NCBI RefSeq assembly: GCF_030547685.1
Contig: NZ_JAUOQM010000044.1
Location: forward strand, 286,750 to 350,749
Source of the DNA: Gilvimarinus sp. 2_MG-2023
GTDB taxonomy: Bacteria; Pseudomonadota; Gammaproteobacteria; Pseudomonadales; Cellvibrionaceae
Length of the DNA: 64,000 nt
Direction: 5' to 3'
Part shown: positions 1 to 8,807 of the stretch, one piece after another
Numbering within the stretch: position 1 is the first letter of the stretch
Layout of the letters: each line of letters opens with the position of its first letter
The notes under the pieces: model-generated
What the model was told of the DNA's origin: nothing
The model's database searches: none
Seen by the model: the letters and a program-made list of their open reading frames with translations, nothing else
Program-made: the position numbers and the translations under genes

Positions 1-1
1 C

Positions 2-1384
2 GAGCATAGCAATTATGCGGAAGATCGTATCGAATATACCGGTACGGACTTTGCTGACGTAAATACTATCGAGGAAAATTGCGCGACTGTTTACCCACAA
101 GAAAGTTACGGTGAAGATGCTAATTCCAGTATCACTGAATGGGCGACCTTCGACACCATGTGTGCCTTCAATAGCATGTGGGGAGGCGACGATTGGGCTC
201 TATCGCCACAAGATCCGAGCGCAGCCGATATTAACTTGACAGAAGATATTAGTGCCATCTTTGCGAAGCTTAACTTTGCCTCACAGATTGGAAGCATTGA
301 CGTTAGCGGTAATGTTGGTGTTCGAGTTGTAGAAACGAGTATCGATTCTACAGGTTATCGCCAGGATTACAGCGTTATCGAAAATGATGCAGGAACCCCT
401 AATGATCCGGAAGACGATAGCTTTTATTTCGATCCGGTAGCCGATAACCTGGCTAGCGAAGTTTATTCCAATAGCTATGTCAATGTTCTACCAAGTGTTA
501 ATGTGAACTTTGGTTTGAGTGAGACTGTACAGCTGCGTACAGCGGTTTATTCGGCTATTTCTCGTCCCGACATGTGGTGGATGGGGGCCGGTAGAAACCT
601 AGATTTGGGCGACGGTGAAGAAGAGTTCTCAAGTATTGAGGATGCAATTGCCGCTGGCACCGCGACTGCTCAGGGTAATCCCAATATGGAAGCGACTGAG
701 TCGGTGAATTACGACTTGTCTCTCTCTTGGTTCCCGCGTGATGATACTATGCTGTCGGCTGCTTTCTACTACAAAGAATTCGAGGCAGGATTACAGGTAG
801 CAGATCCATCAAGTATTCAAGAATCGTTCAATATTAACGGTGAATTGATTGAGATGGATGTCAATGGCCTGATTCAAAATACTTCAGAGTCCTCCAGTAT
901 TTCAGGTGTAGAGCTTAGTTTACAGCACGGCTTTACTCATTTGCCCGAGCCTCTGGATGGGTTGGGTATTATGGGCGGTATTAACATTGCTGATACAGAT
1001 TTTGAGTATCAAGAAAATGGTTCCTCAATCACCGACGATGTTTTTGTTGAGCCTGCTAACTTGCCTGGTTTCTCTAAAGAAAGCTACAACGCCGAAATTT
1101 ACTGGGAAAACTATGGTTTTACCACGCGCTTGTCCTATAAGTATCGATCAGACTACTTGAAGCCTTTTGGTAGTGATTTTGGTCAGACGAATAGATTTGT
1201 AGATGACACCAGTTCGGTTGATTTTTCATTAGCTTACAACCTTACTAAGAACCTGCAGATTAAGATGCAAGCACTTAACTTAACCAATGAGCCTTATGTT
1301 GAGTATCGGGTTGCTCAGGACTCCTTTACTCGTATTGAGTATAGCGGTACTAAGTACTTCTTCGGTGTAAGATACAAAATGTAA
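2..1384 (+). CDS. TonB-dependent receptor, C-terminal part (5' end outside window)
   Basis: The reading frame is open from the first complete codon of the window (base 2) to a TAA at 1384, so this is the 3' part of a longer gene. About 460 residues are present. They alternate aromatic and polar residues as in transmembrane beta strands, with phrases typical of large outer-membrane receptors (LRTAVYSAISRPD, ESVNYDLSLSWFPRDDTMLSAAFYYKEF, NAEIYWENYGFTTRLSYKYRSDY) and an aromatic-rich end (YFFGVRYKM). The plug domain and TonB box lie outside the window. Receptors of this sort import oligosaccharides across the outer membrane using TonB energy. The neighbouring glycosidases suggest a glucan-derived ligand, which is inference. 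A strong terminator follows at once. Confidence 0.85.
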   Translation, partial: EHSNYAEDRIEYTGTDFADVNTIEENCATVYPQESYGEDANSSITEWATFDTMCAFNSMWGGDDWALSPQDPSAADINLTEDISAIFAKLNFASQIGSIDVSGNVGVRVVETSIDSTGYRQDYSVIENDAGTPNDPEDDSFYFDPVADNLASEVYSNSYVNVLPSVNVNFGLSETVQLRTAVYSAISRPDMWWMGAGRNLDLGDGEEEFSSIEDAIAAGTATAQGNPNMEATESVNYDLSLSWFPRDDTMLSAAFYYKEFEAGLQVADPSSIQESFNINGELIEMDVNGLIQNTSESSSISGVELSLQHGFTHLPEPLDGLGIMGGINIADTDFEYQENGSSITDDVFVEPANLPGFSKESYNAEIYWENYGFTTRLSYKYRSDYLKPFGSDFGQTNRFVDDTSSVDFSLAYNLTKNLQIKMQALNLTNEPYVEYRVAQDSFTRIEYSGTKYFFGVRYKM

Positions 1385-1451
1385 TTAAGTCATTAGCTAA
1401 CAACTTTTGGTTGTCTAAGACGACATATCGAAAATAATGACTTTTCTATAA

Positions 1452-1482
1452 AGCCAGATGACGTTAGTCATCTGGCTTTTTT
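1452..1482 (+). terminator. Rho-independent terminator after the receptor gene
   Basis: AGCCAGATGAC (1452-1462) pairs perfectly with GTCATCTGGCT (1467-1477) around a GTTA loop and is followed by a T run. It lies about 70 bases after the receptor stop and should end that transcript. Confidence 0.9.
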
Positions 1483-2071
1483 AATATCTGTCTTATCAAA
1501 GTTTGCTAGTGAAAATACGATAGATACAATTGTATGGATGACCAATGATTACTGAGAATATAAGGGGAGGGTCACTAACCGATCCGGTGCTGACGGTTAT
1601 GCAATATCTAATGGTTCCTGATCGTTTAGATGTACGCAATACTAGATTCGGCTTTAAGAGTCACGGCAAGCGGATGTCAACCTATGGCAGTTAATTAAAT
1701 GGCATTGCTATCCAGTCTGTAAGTTGTGGGCTCGAGAGAAGCTTCAAAAGAGTGGGAGATAAAAAAATATCGATGCGTTAGCCGATAGGAATTGTCATGT
1801 AGGTTTTGTTTATCTCCGTTTTAGGGCACTGCTTACCCGTTGTACGCTTTACCTGTCTGACCTTGCCCAGTATTGGAACCGCCTACCGTTCAAAGTCTCT
1901 TGGGGCGTGAAGCAAAAAAGTAAGGCTGTTAAACGGTTATGTTGCAAAAGTTGCTAAACAGGGGGTTACATAAAACTGTGCTGCTAGCTCAGCAGGTGAT
2001 AGGTGATAGGTGATGGGCGAAGCTTTACGCGCTCAGCCCAACCCCTGGGGGGAAAGTATTATCGCTTGGAT
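1483..2071. other. Gene-free stretch with a short tandem repeat
   Basis: No reading frame with coding character is seen. A three-unit tandem repeat of AGGTGAT occupies 1994-2014. The stretch reads like decayed sequence, but no parent gene was recognised. It separates the receptor terminator from the 3' end of the minus-strand lipoprotein gene. Confidence 0.4.
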
Positions 2072-3520
2072 TTAACTGTCCGCCTCTGCTTCGTCATTAA
2101 TGTCTGAGGGGCAAGTGTTGGCCGCTTCGGCAATACAAAAGTCGTTGAAAAGGATAGTTTCGTCACGCAATACATCGATGTGGTTCAGGCTGCGATAGAG
2201 GCCCCATTTAGGGCGATTCAAGTCGGCACCCTCACGCCACATATCAATATCATTCGAACTCCAGTCGAGCAGTGTGGCCTTGTCACGCAAACGGCGCAGG
2301 CTTACTTCTAGGCTACCGATATTAGAGCTTTTGGTTCGGACAAAAGCTTCAATCCATTCGCCCGTAAAATCTTCTAGTTCGACGCTAGCCACTTCACTGG
2401 CACCGGCTGCGGACGTGGGGGCATGCAGAACTTGCAACTTATCAGGGCTTCCGGATCGGGGAGTGAAGGTAACAATCGGCATGCTGTCATCGCCGTCAAC
2501 GGCTTTAATTTGAAAAATATGCGTAAATGAGGGCGATGCCTGAAAACCCTCATCGAGCTTAAACTTCCAGCGGTAAGTGTGTATCTCACCTTCTGTGGCC
2601 ACCCGGTCGGCAGGTGAGGCGGAATAGGTTTTAATTTCAATACGCTGCCGATCGTTAATGCTACTGATACAGCGGTCTCCGTCCGTATCGCGAAGTAGGT
2701 GAAAGGCAAACACATATCCCTCCAGTGTCTCGTCTACAACCTCCGTAATACGGCGTCCAAAGTCGTCGGTGTTTGGATCGCATACCGGGCTTTCCACCGC
2801 TGTGCCGCCCAGCTGATCGTTGAACAGTTCATAGGTCTCACCGGGCCCGTCGGCCGAGACCAGCACGCGATTGTTAACCTGTGTATCCAGTACACTTTGT
2901 AGGTGGCTTTGTGCCTGATTGGTCGATACCAGCTCCATGCTGTCGGAACCGGAAGCGCTCAGCAGGTTTACGACAGCGGATGATTGAGCAAAGGCCTCCG
3001 GGGCGAGAGAAAAATCGATAGTGGTGCCAGCCCCGTGAGCCAGATCAGGAATATGGATACCATTATTGGGGTCGCGGTCCTGATCGAGCGAAAGTAAAAG
3101 TCGCACGATATTAATCACCGTGGTTTGCTCTAGATCGTTGCTGCCGGCTAGAGTTAGCGGGGTGATAGTGGGCTGGGCTGGTACCGCCGGTAGCTTCATA
3201 TCCCCAATTGAAAAGACAATCATCTCGCCCGGCAAGTACGCAAATTGGCCGTCTGAGCTGGTAAAACCACTGCCTGTATCGGTTTGATAGTGCAGATTGG
3301 CGACCGCATTGTCGATGAAAAAGCCATACCGAACGGCTGAATTATCCATGCCTATGGAAGAGGCACTGCTGGATGTTTGACTGCTAGAGCTCGAGCTTTT
3401 ACTCGAGCTACTGCCGGTATCAATGCTGGATGCAGGGGGAGACTGGTCAGAGCCTCCTCCTCCGCAGCCGCCCACTAAACCGAGTAGGCACAGGATGTAT
3501 GAAAATTGGGCGAGCTTCAT
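2072..3520 (-). CDS. Secreted poly-serine lipoprotein with probable jelly-roll (polysaccharide-binding or lyase-like) C-terminal domain
   Basis: The start at 3520 gives MKLAQFSYILCLLGLVGGC, a signal peptide with a lipobox, preceded by a GAAGG ribosome site. A GTG- or ATG-led start ten codons earlier is possible but has no better site. After the lipid cysteine come Gly and a serine-rich linker (about residues 25-60), typical of Cellvibrio/Saccharophagus secreted enzymes. The C-terminal half (TYRWKFKLDEGF, FTHIFQIKAVDG, PIVTFTPRSG, and RPKWGLYRSL near the end) resembles concanavalin-like jelly rolls of polysaccharide lyases of the heparin-lyase-I/PL20 type. That assignment is by feel, not search. 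It probably sits on the outer membrane facing the polysaccharide. Expression is divergent from the deacetylase-like gene. Confidence 0.6.
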   Translation of the reverse strand: MKLAQFSYILCLLGLVGGCGGGGSDQSPPASSIDTGSSSSKSSSSSSQTSSSASSIGMDNSAVRYGFFIDNAVANLHYQTDTGSGFTSSDGQFAYLPGEMIVFSIGDMKLPAVPAQPTITPLTLAGSNDLEQTTVINIVRLLLSLDQDRDPNNGIHIPDLAHGAGTTIDFSLAPEAFAQSSAVVNLLSASGSDSMELVSTNQAQSHLQSVLDTQVNNRVLVSADGPGETYELFNDQLGGTAVESPVCDPNTDDFGRRITEVVDETLEGYVFAFHLLRDTDGDRCISSINDRQRIEIKTYSASPADRVATEGEIHTYRWKFKLDEGFQASPSFTHIFQIKAVDGDDSMPIVTFTPRSGSPDKLQVLHAPTSAAGASEVASVELEDFTGEWIEAFVRTKSSNIGSLEVSLRRLRDKATLLDWSSNDIDMWREGADLNRPKWGLYRSLNHIDVLRDETILFNDFCIAEAANTCPSDINDEAEADS

Positions 3521-3777
3521 CTTATGTACCTTCGTTATTATGTGTTTCATTATATAAATTGTCTTCTGCTTGTAATATTGATCACTTGTGGCAATAATGT
3601 CAAGTGGTAAGGCCGGTTTCGGGTTGAACGTGATTGTTTGAGCCCCGGGCAGTTAAGTCTCAGGTGCTTTTAAGGCTACTATTTTAAAGGCTCTCACCGG
3701 CCAGAAGTGGGGTAATGAGCCTAAGCTTCGAGTTCTTTTTCTCGGGAGTGCTAACTAAATTTATAAGTGAGGCAATA

Positions 3778-4596
3778 ATGATAATAAAACCTAAGCGAAG
3801 CTGGTTTGCGGCTTTGTGCCTTTTGTTTATGCAGGTGGGCTTAGTCGCTGCAGAGCCGTCAGAGCAATTGAACGGCCCGGACGGATCAAATTGTGACGGC
3901 AAGTTTGTCATTCTCAAAATGGATGATCTGCGAGTTAAAGAAAACGATAATCTTTCTAAGAATTGGCTCACTTATATAGATAAGGTTAAGAGTCTAAATA
4001 TTAAATCCAGTATGGGGCTCATTGTTGAAGAGGTAACTAAAGAAGCTAGGCCTTTTAACGAAACGATCATGTCGCTTCATAAGAGCGACCAGTTTGAAGT
4101 GTGGCACCACGGCTGGGACCATAAGCGAAGAAATTTGGAGCCGAATAAAAACAACCCGGGAGAGTTTGCCGGAACGCCTTATCAATACCAAAAAGCCCAT
4201 TTAGAAAACGGACTTAAATACGCTAGAGAAACGCTTGGTATAGAGTTTTCAGCCGTTGGAACCCCTTACAATAAGTCCGATGACGTTTTTGTTGAGATTC
4301 TGGAGCAGACCCCTTCGTTAAAGGTATGGCTTTACTGTCAAGATGATCGTTTCTCAGGGCTATGTTTGAAAAGGGGGAAAAGCAATCATCTGGAAAACCC
4401 GATTGGCAAGGTCTCGTTCAGCAGTTTTCTAAAGGCTTATCGCAGTAGCGCTTTTCCGTATTTAGTTTTACAAGGGCACCCGGATAAGTGGAGTCGAGAC
4501 AGCTTTGCTGAATTTGACAGAGTAATCGACCACTTAAAAAGCCAAAACGCTTGTTTTGTATTACCCTCTGAGTATTACCGCCGGCTTGCCGGGTGA
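3778..4596 (+). CDS. Exported polysaccharide-deacetylase-like protein (NodB/DUF2334-type fold)
   Basis: The start at 3778 (GAGG five bases upstream) gives a clean signal peptide, MIIKPKRSWFAALCLLFMQVGLVAA, so the longer frame from 3715 is unlikely. The mature protein of about 250 residues has the marks of a metal-dependent polysaccharide deacetylase barrel: KMDD (metal Asp), WHHGWDH (metal His pair), GTPYN, and a late QGHP. Such enzymes remove acetyl groups from polysaccharides in the periplasm or outside the cell. It has no close operon partner: the next gene is convergent. It could act on acetylated algal or hemicellulosic glycans, but the substrate is not shown by the sequence. Confidence 0.65.
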   Translation: MIIKPKRSWFAALCLLFMQVGLVAAEPSEQLNGPDGSNCDGKFVILKMDDLRVKENDNLSKNWLTYIDKVKSLNIKSSMGLIVEEVTKEARPFNETIMSLHKSDQFEVWHHGWDHKRRNLEPNKNNPGEFAGTPYQYQKAHLENGLKYARETLGIEFSAVGTPYNKSDDVFVEILEQTPSLKVWLYCQDDRFSGLCLKRGKSNHLENPIGKVSFSSFLKAYRSSAFPYLVLQGHPDKWSRDSFAEFDRVIDHLKSQNACFVLPSEYYRRLAG

Positions 4597-4662
4597 GATA
4601 CAAGCACTCAAGGGGCCGGGTAAGTAAAGGCCTGGAGTGGATGCGAGTAACGGTTTTCCGGT

Positions 4663-5868
4663 TTAGGGAATAAGGCTGCTTTTATCCTCTGCAGTCGCAT
4701 TCTGGTTGGTATTTTTACTGCGATACTGGCTCGGCGTACACCCTTCTTTGCGTTTAAAAAACGTGTTGAATACCGATTTGCTATTAAATCCTACCTCGTA
4801 ATATATTTCAGTAATGGTCTTGTCCGCATAGGCAAGATCGCTTAATTGTTGTTTCGCATCTTCTATACGGTAGCTGTTAATAAATTCGTAAAAGTTAGCG
4901 TGAAAATCTTGCTTTAGGATCTGAGACAGGCGTTTTGTCGGCAGCTTTAAGGTTGCTGCCAGTTGATCAATGGTAATGTCCGGTTGAGTATAAATTTTAG
5001 TCTTCACCATGGTTTCTTTGATAGATTCCACATAGGTCTTGTCTTCTGTAGGTAGGCTTTCATGCGCCACCGGAGGGTGAGACGATTCGTTGATGGCCGC
5101 CACCGAAGTGAATAACGTGAACTTTAATCCAATTAAAAGGTTGAGCATAAAGAACGTTAGATAGTAACCCGATAGGCCGACTATATTGAGTAAATCCAAA
5201 TCGAAATCATCGATTGCGAATCCATATAATTTGAGGCTAAGCAGGGCTGAATCCCATAAAAATAAGCCCAAAAAGCTTACTAGCATGACTTTTAGCCAGG
5301 CGAGATCGCGCTTGTTTAGGTTGGCGAATACATTCTTGAGCTGTTCAGCATAGGCAAAGGCGAGCCGAAGGCACAGCAAGGCGTAAATAACCCGCATAAA
5401 GCGCCCTGCGGCGTCAAAGTATAAATAAGGGGCCGAATAGGCAATATGTTGAGTTTCGACCAGCATTTCGCGGCGTTCGTAACTTTGCAGGTAAAACGAT
5501 ACCAGCATATGAACAAAATACAGTACCACAGGCAGTGCGTGAAAGAGATGGATGCGACGCAGCTTAAAGTCTTTGTACAGCAGTGATCTAACAAAAAGAT
5601 AGAGTAGTGGCCCGTCTATAAAATAGGCGTAGCTGCCCAAAAAAAACAGATTGGGGGATATATCCAGCAGCCATATTCTAAACTGCTTGCCCCAAAAGGT
5701 GAGTTCGTGCAGCGGAATAAAAATATGACAGATTAAAAAGCCGACAAAAAAGGCGGTGCTAAGCACTCTTTTTTGATTGGTGACGCTCAGCAGAAGAGCA
5801 AACAGCAAGCACTCGAATGCCGTTAAGATTAATACCAGATCGTGAAAGTTAAAAAGCACTGTATCCAT
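4663..5868 (-). CDS. AraC-family regulator with seven-transmembrane N-terminal sensor
   Basis: The N-terminal ~240 residues hold about seven hydrophobic helices (VLILTAFECLLFALLLSV, FFVGFLICHIFIPL and others). The C-terminal ~110 residues are an AraC/XylS DNA-binding domain: IDQLAATLKLPTKRLSQIL as the first helix-turn-helix and ITEIYYEVGFNSKSVFNTFFKRKEGCTPSQYR as the second. Membrane AraC regulators of this layout are common beside receptor and glycosidase genes in marine gammaproteobacteria. It is divergent from the receptor gene at 6318, which is its most likely target. ATG at 5868 is chosen; a GTG at 5898 is in frame, and neither has a clear ribosome site. Confidence 0.85.
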   Translation of the reverse strand: MDTVLFNFHDLVLILTAFECLLFALLLSVTNQKRVLSTAFFVGFLICHIFIPLHELTFWGKQFRIWLLDISPNLFFLGSYAYFIDGPLLYLFVRSLLYKDFKLRRIHLFHALPVVLYFVHMLVSFYLQSYERREMLVETQHIAYSAPYLYFDAAGRFMRVIYALLCLRLAFAYAEQLKNVFANLNKRDLAWLKVMLVSFLGLFLWDSALLSLKLYGFAIDDFDLDLLNIVGLSGYYLTFFMLNLLIGLKFTLFTSVAAINESSHPPVAHESLPTEDKTYVESIKETMVKTKIYTQPDITIDQLAATLKLPTKRLSQILKQDFHANFYEFINSYRIEDAKQQLSDLAYADKTITEIYYEVGFNSKSVFNTFFKRKEGCTPSQYRSKNTNQNATAEDKSSLIP

Positions 5869-6036
5869 GGGGTATTGGTTTCTGATTATTATGCCCACGG
5901 TGCGCCAATCTTTATGATGTTGGTACCGTTTGGGGGCTGAATTTAACGTTTAAAGTACTAAATTTAGGTCAGGATACGCTGTTTTTATGTGTTATTAAAA
6001 ATTCGACTTTAACCCACCAAAAGCAGTGCTGGCAAG

Positions 6037-6109
6037 GGGTTCGCGTTAATTCGAACCCAGTACGAACCGTTATTAATACCCTGCGTTACGCTTAATGACT
6101 TATTCGAAC
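6037..6109. promoter_or_regulatory. Possible AraC-type operator region upstream of the 6318 receptor
   Basis: GGGTTCG (6037-6043) and CGAACCC (6052-6058) form an inverted repeat, followed by further CGAAC half-sites at 6063 and ATTCGAAC at 6102-6109. ATTCGAACCC recurs at 16986-16995 upstream of the FG-GAP gene and opposite GH3. Shared half-sites upstream of co-regulated glucan genes would fit the adjacent AraC regulator. No binding evidence exists in the sequence itself. Confidence 0.4.
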
Positions 6110-6317
6110 TTATTATTGATCCTACGCGAACGACGTCTTGCCGAACTGAGCATAATCTAATACCAATCAGCCATTTTATGCAAATTGCTTACACATAATA
6201 GTGAGTGGCTGATCGAAAAATAAGTACACCCTCAGCGGTAGGTATAAGCCACAGTCACTAACCTGTCTGCAGCGGGGCAAACAAGAATAATCACTATAAT
6301 CGAGAGGAATAAAAGCT

Positions 6318-8723
6318 ATGCACCTTAAGAATCCATTGGCGGTGGCTGTTGGCATCATTGCCGCGGCGGGTCAGATAACGCAAGTTAATGCACAGGATGA
6401 TTCTGGGCAGCTTGATCAAATGAACTTACTGGAAGAGGTCGTGGTAACGGCTGAGCGCCGCCCTGCCGATCTGCAAAGTACGCCCATTGCAGTTACCGCA
6501 TTAACTCAAGCCGCTTTGACCGAAAATGACATTTTGGATGTAACGGATATGAGCGGCTTTGTCCCCAACCTGATGGTTACCGGGCAGGAGGAGCAATCGG
6601 ACATCAAGATTTACATTCGCGGTGTTGGTACCAATAACCCCACTGAAACCGGCGACCAGGGCGTTGGTGTCTACGTTGATGGCGTATATGCCGCGCGTGC
6701 TCAGGGCGCGCTGGCGTTGATGTACGATCTGGAAAACGTACAGGTGTTACGCGGCCCACAAGGTACTTTGTTTGGTCGCAACAACACCGGTGGCGCTTTG
6801 TTGCTGCAAACTGTAAAGCCAGGCCAAGAGTTTGAAGGTAATTTCCAGACCACCTACGGCAGCTTTAATCGCCAGCAAGTTTCAGGCGCTGTAACCTTAC
6901 CGGTATTGGATAACTTATCATTCCGGGTTGCCGGTTACTCCGACCAAGACGATGGTTGGGTTAATGCGATTAGCGAAGACCCCCGCGGCAGTGAGCATAA
7001 TTTCTCGGGCCTTTCTACGGGCCGTACAGCCAATGTGGGTTTAAAACTGAATAATACGGATGTGCGCTCTGCGCGTATTACCGGTTTATGGGACGCTACC
7101 GATAGTCTGTCCTGGACTGTGTCTTACGAGACATTTACCGACAATGGTAACAATGGCATATTGCTTAACCCCGTATTGGTAGAGCAAGACAATTTTGATT
7201 CATTTATCGACTCTCCTGTTGCGCTAGAGCTGCAGAGTGACGTTTGGCGCTCTACGGTGAATTTTGATATCAGCGACAATCTCAACCTTCAATATATCGC
7301 AGGCATTAGTGATTTACACCGCGAGCAGGTGGTGGATCAGGATGGTGGTATCACCTCGCGTTTTCAAGAGGGGCGTACGGAATATCAAGATTCCACCGCC
7401 GAAAGCCACGAAATCAAATTGCAGAATATTGAGGGCGAGGTCATTGATTGGGTGATAGGCGCCTATTACTTTGAAGAGGAAACGGCAATTCGCTTTGATT
7501 TTGACGGTCAAGGTAGCTGGTTGCAGGGGGGCAATACGTTTATTCAGCCCGCACGGGGCACCGAGTCGGGAGCCGCTTATGCTCAGGCAACCTGGCACCT
7601 GACGGAACAATTTTCACTTACCGGTGGGGTTCGCTATACCGACGATCTTAAATACGATCGCGGCGGTCGAAACATTCAAGATTGTGAAAATGAATTTATT
7701 CGCCCAACTCTGGGCGGAGAGAATCTATCCGTCTTTGAAGACTTTCTCAATAACACCACAGGAGAAGAGGGCGCAGACGGTTTAGACGATTACACCGGTC
7801 GCGAGCGCACTCGAGGCCAATGTGCGGCCACTCTGCGCAACGACGTAGAAAGTGAAGATGATCAGCTGACGTATCTGGCTCGGGCTAGCTACGATTGGGA
7901 AGATTCAATGGTTTACGCCAGTGTTAGCACCGGTTATCGCGCAGGTGTGATTCAAGACGGCGGGCAGGCGACTAACCCTGAAAACAGCACCAGCTACGAG
8001 GTCGGCTACAAGTATCAAACGGGTTCTTTCCGGTTGAATACTGCAGCCTTCTTTATGGAATACGATGATCTGATTCGTTCAGGCTTTGATGAAGATCTAA
8101 ACCAAATCGTGAACTCAAACGTGGCCGGTGCCGAAATCTCCGGGATTGAAGCCGAACTTACCTGGATGATTGGCAGCGGCGGTCAGCTGGATATCAGTGG
8201 TGGTTACCTGAATGCCGAGTACACCGACTATATTGTCGATGGCGCAGGCTACGGTACCAATCTAACGCCGATTATTGGCGCTGATGGTGAGCCTACAGGT
8301 TTTTACGATTTGGCGGGTAACAAGTTGCCGCAGTCGCCGGAGTTTAATTTTAATACGACTCTCCGTTGGGACTTTGAGACCAGCATTGGTTTGATTACCC
8401 CTCGAATCAATGTGCGCTATGTGGATGACGCGTTCTTCCGCGACCAAAATGAAAATGGTGCGCCTATCAATAATATTATTAATGATGAAGAGCAAACCGG
8501 CTTCTACTGGGGCAACCCCGCCGGGCAAGATGCTTATACCAAAGTGAATCTTGGGCTCACTCTTGATCCGGGCGATAGTTGGTCGGTGGATGTGTTTGTT
8601 AACAACGCCACTGACGAGATGACCAAGTCCAGCGCCTCTGTTGATAACAACACCGCTGCCGGTTTTCCCGGGCGCTATGCGCCGCCGCGTACTTACGGTG
8701 TAAGAGTCAACGCAAGCTTCTAA
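6318..8723 (+). CDS. TonB-dependent outer-membrane receptor, probable glucan-oligosaccharide importer
   Basis: Full-length, 801 residues. A signal peptide ending NAQ is followed by the TonB box region EEVVVTAERR, a plug domain (IYIRGVGTNNPTETGDQGVGVYVDGVY, VQVLRGPQGTLFGRNNTGGAL at about residues 145-165) and a 22-strand-type barrel ending in an aromatic, ASF. The ribosome site GAGAGGA precedes the start. It lies between the AraC regulator and two GH5 glucanases on the same strand, which suggests import of oligosaccharides made by those enzymes. The family also imports siderophores and other ligands, so the substrate is inferred from neighbours only. Confidence 0.9.
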   Translation: MHLKNPLAVAVGIIAAAGQITQVNAQDDSGQLDQMNLLEEVVVTAERRPADLQSTPIAVTALTQAALTENDILDVTDMSGFVPNLMVTGQEEQSDIKIYIRGVGTNNPTETGDQGVGVYVDGVYAARAQGALALMYDLENVQVLRGPQGTLFGRNNTGGALLLQTVKPGQEFEGNFQTTYGSFNRQQVSGAVTLPVLDNLSFRVAGYSDQDDGWVNAISEDPRGSEHNFSGLSTGRTANVGLKLNNTDVRSARITGLWDATDSLSWTVSYETFTDNGNNGILLNPVLVEQDNFDSFIDSPVALELQSDVWRSTVNFDISDNLNLQYIAGISDLHREQVVDQDGGITSRFQEGRTEYQDSTAESHEIKLQNIEGEVIDWVIGAYYFEEETAIRFDFDGQGSWLQGGNTFIQPARGTESGAAYAQATWHLTEQFSLTGGVRYTDDLKYDRGGRNIQDCENEFIRPTLGGENLSVFEDFLNNTTGEEGADGLDDYTGRERTRGQCAATLRNDVESEDDQLTYLARASYDWEDSMVYASVSTGYRAGVIQDGGQATNPENSTSYEVGYKYQTGSFRLNTAAFFMEYDDLIRSGFDEDLNQIVNSNVAGAEISGIEAELTWMIGSGGQLDISGGYLNAEYTDYIVDGAGYGTNLTPIIGADGEPTGFYDLAGNKLPQSPEFNFNTTLRWDFETSIGLITPRINVRYVDDAFFRDQNENGAPINNIINDEEQTGFYWGNPAGQDAYTKVNLGLTLDPGDSWSVDVFVNNATDEMTKSSASVDNNTAAGFPGRYAPPRTYGVRVNASF

Positions 8724-8738
8724 ATAATGATATCGCCA

Positions 8739-8767
8739 CTGGTGCCAAGCCCCTCGGTTGGCACCAG
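8739..8767 (+). terminator. Intergenic hairpin without T-run (attenuator or RNA-processing stem)
   Basis: CTGGTGCCAA (8739-8748) pairs with TTGGCACCAG (8758-8767). No uridine run follows, so it is more likely a partial terminator or an mRNA-stabilising stem that sets receptor expression against the downstream GH5 gene. Confidence 0.55.
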
Positions 8768-8807
8768 ATCAATGGACAAAGATGTGAATTATAAAAGGTA
8801 ACAGATA

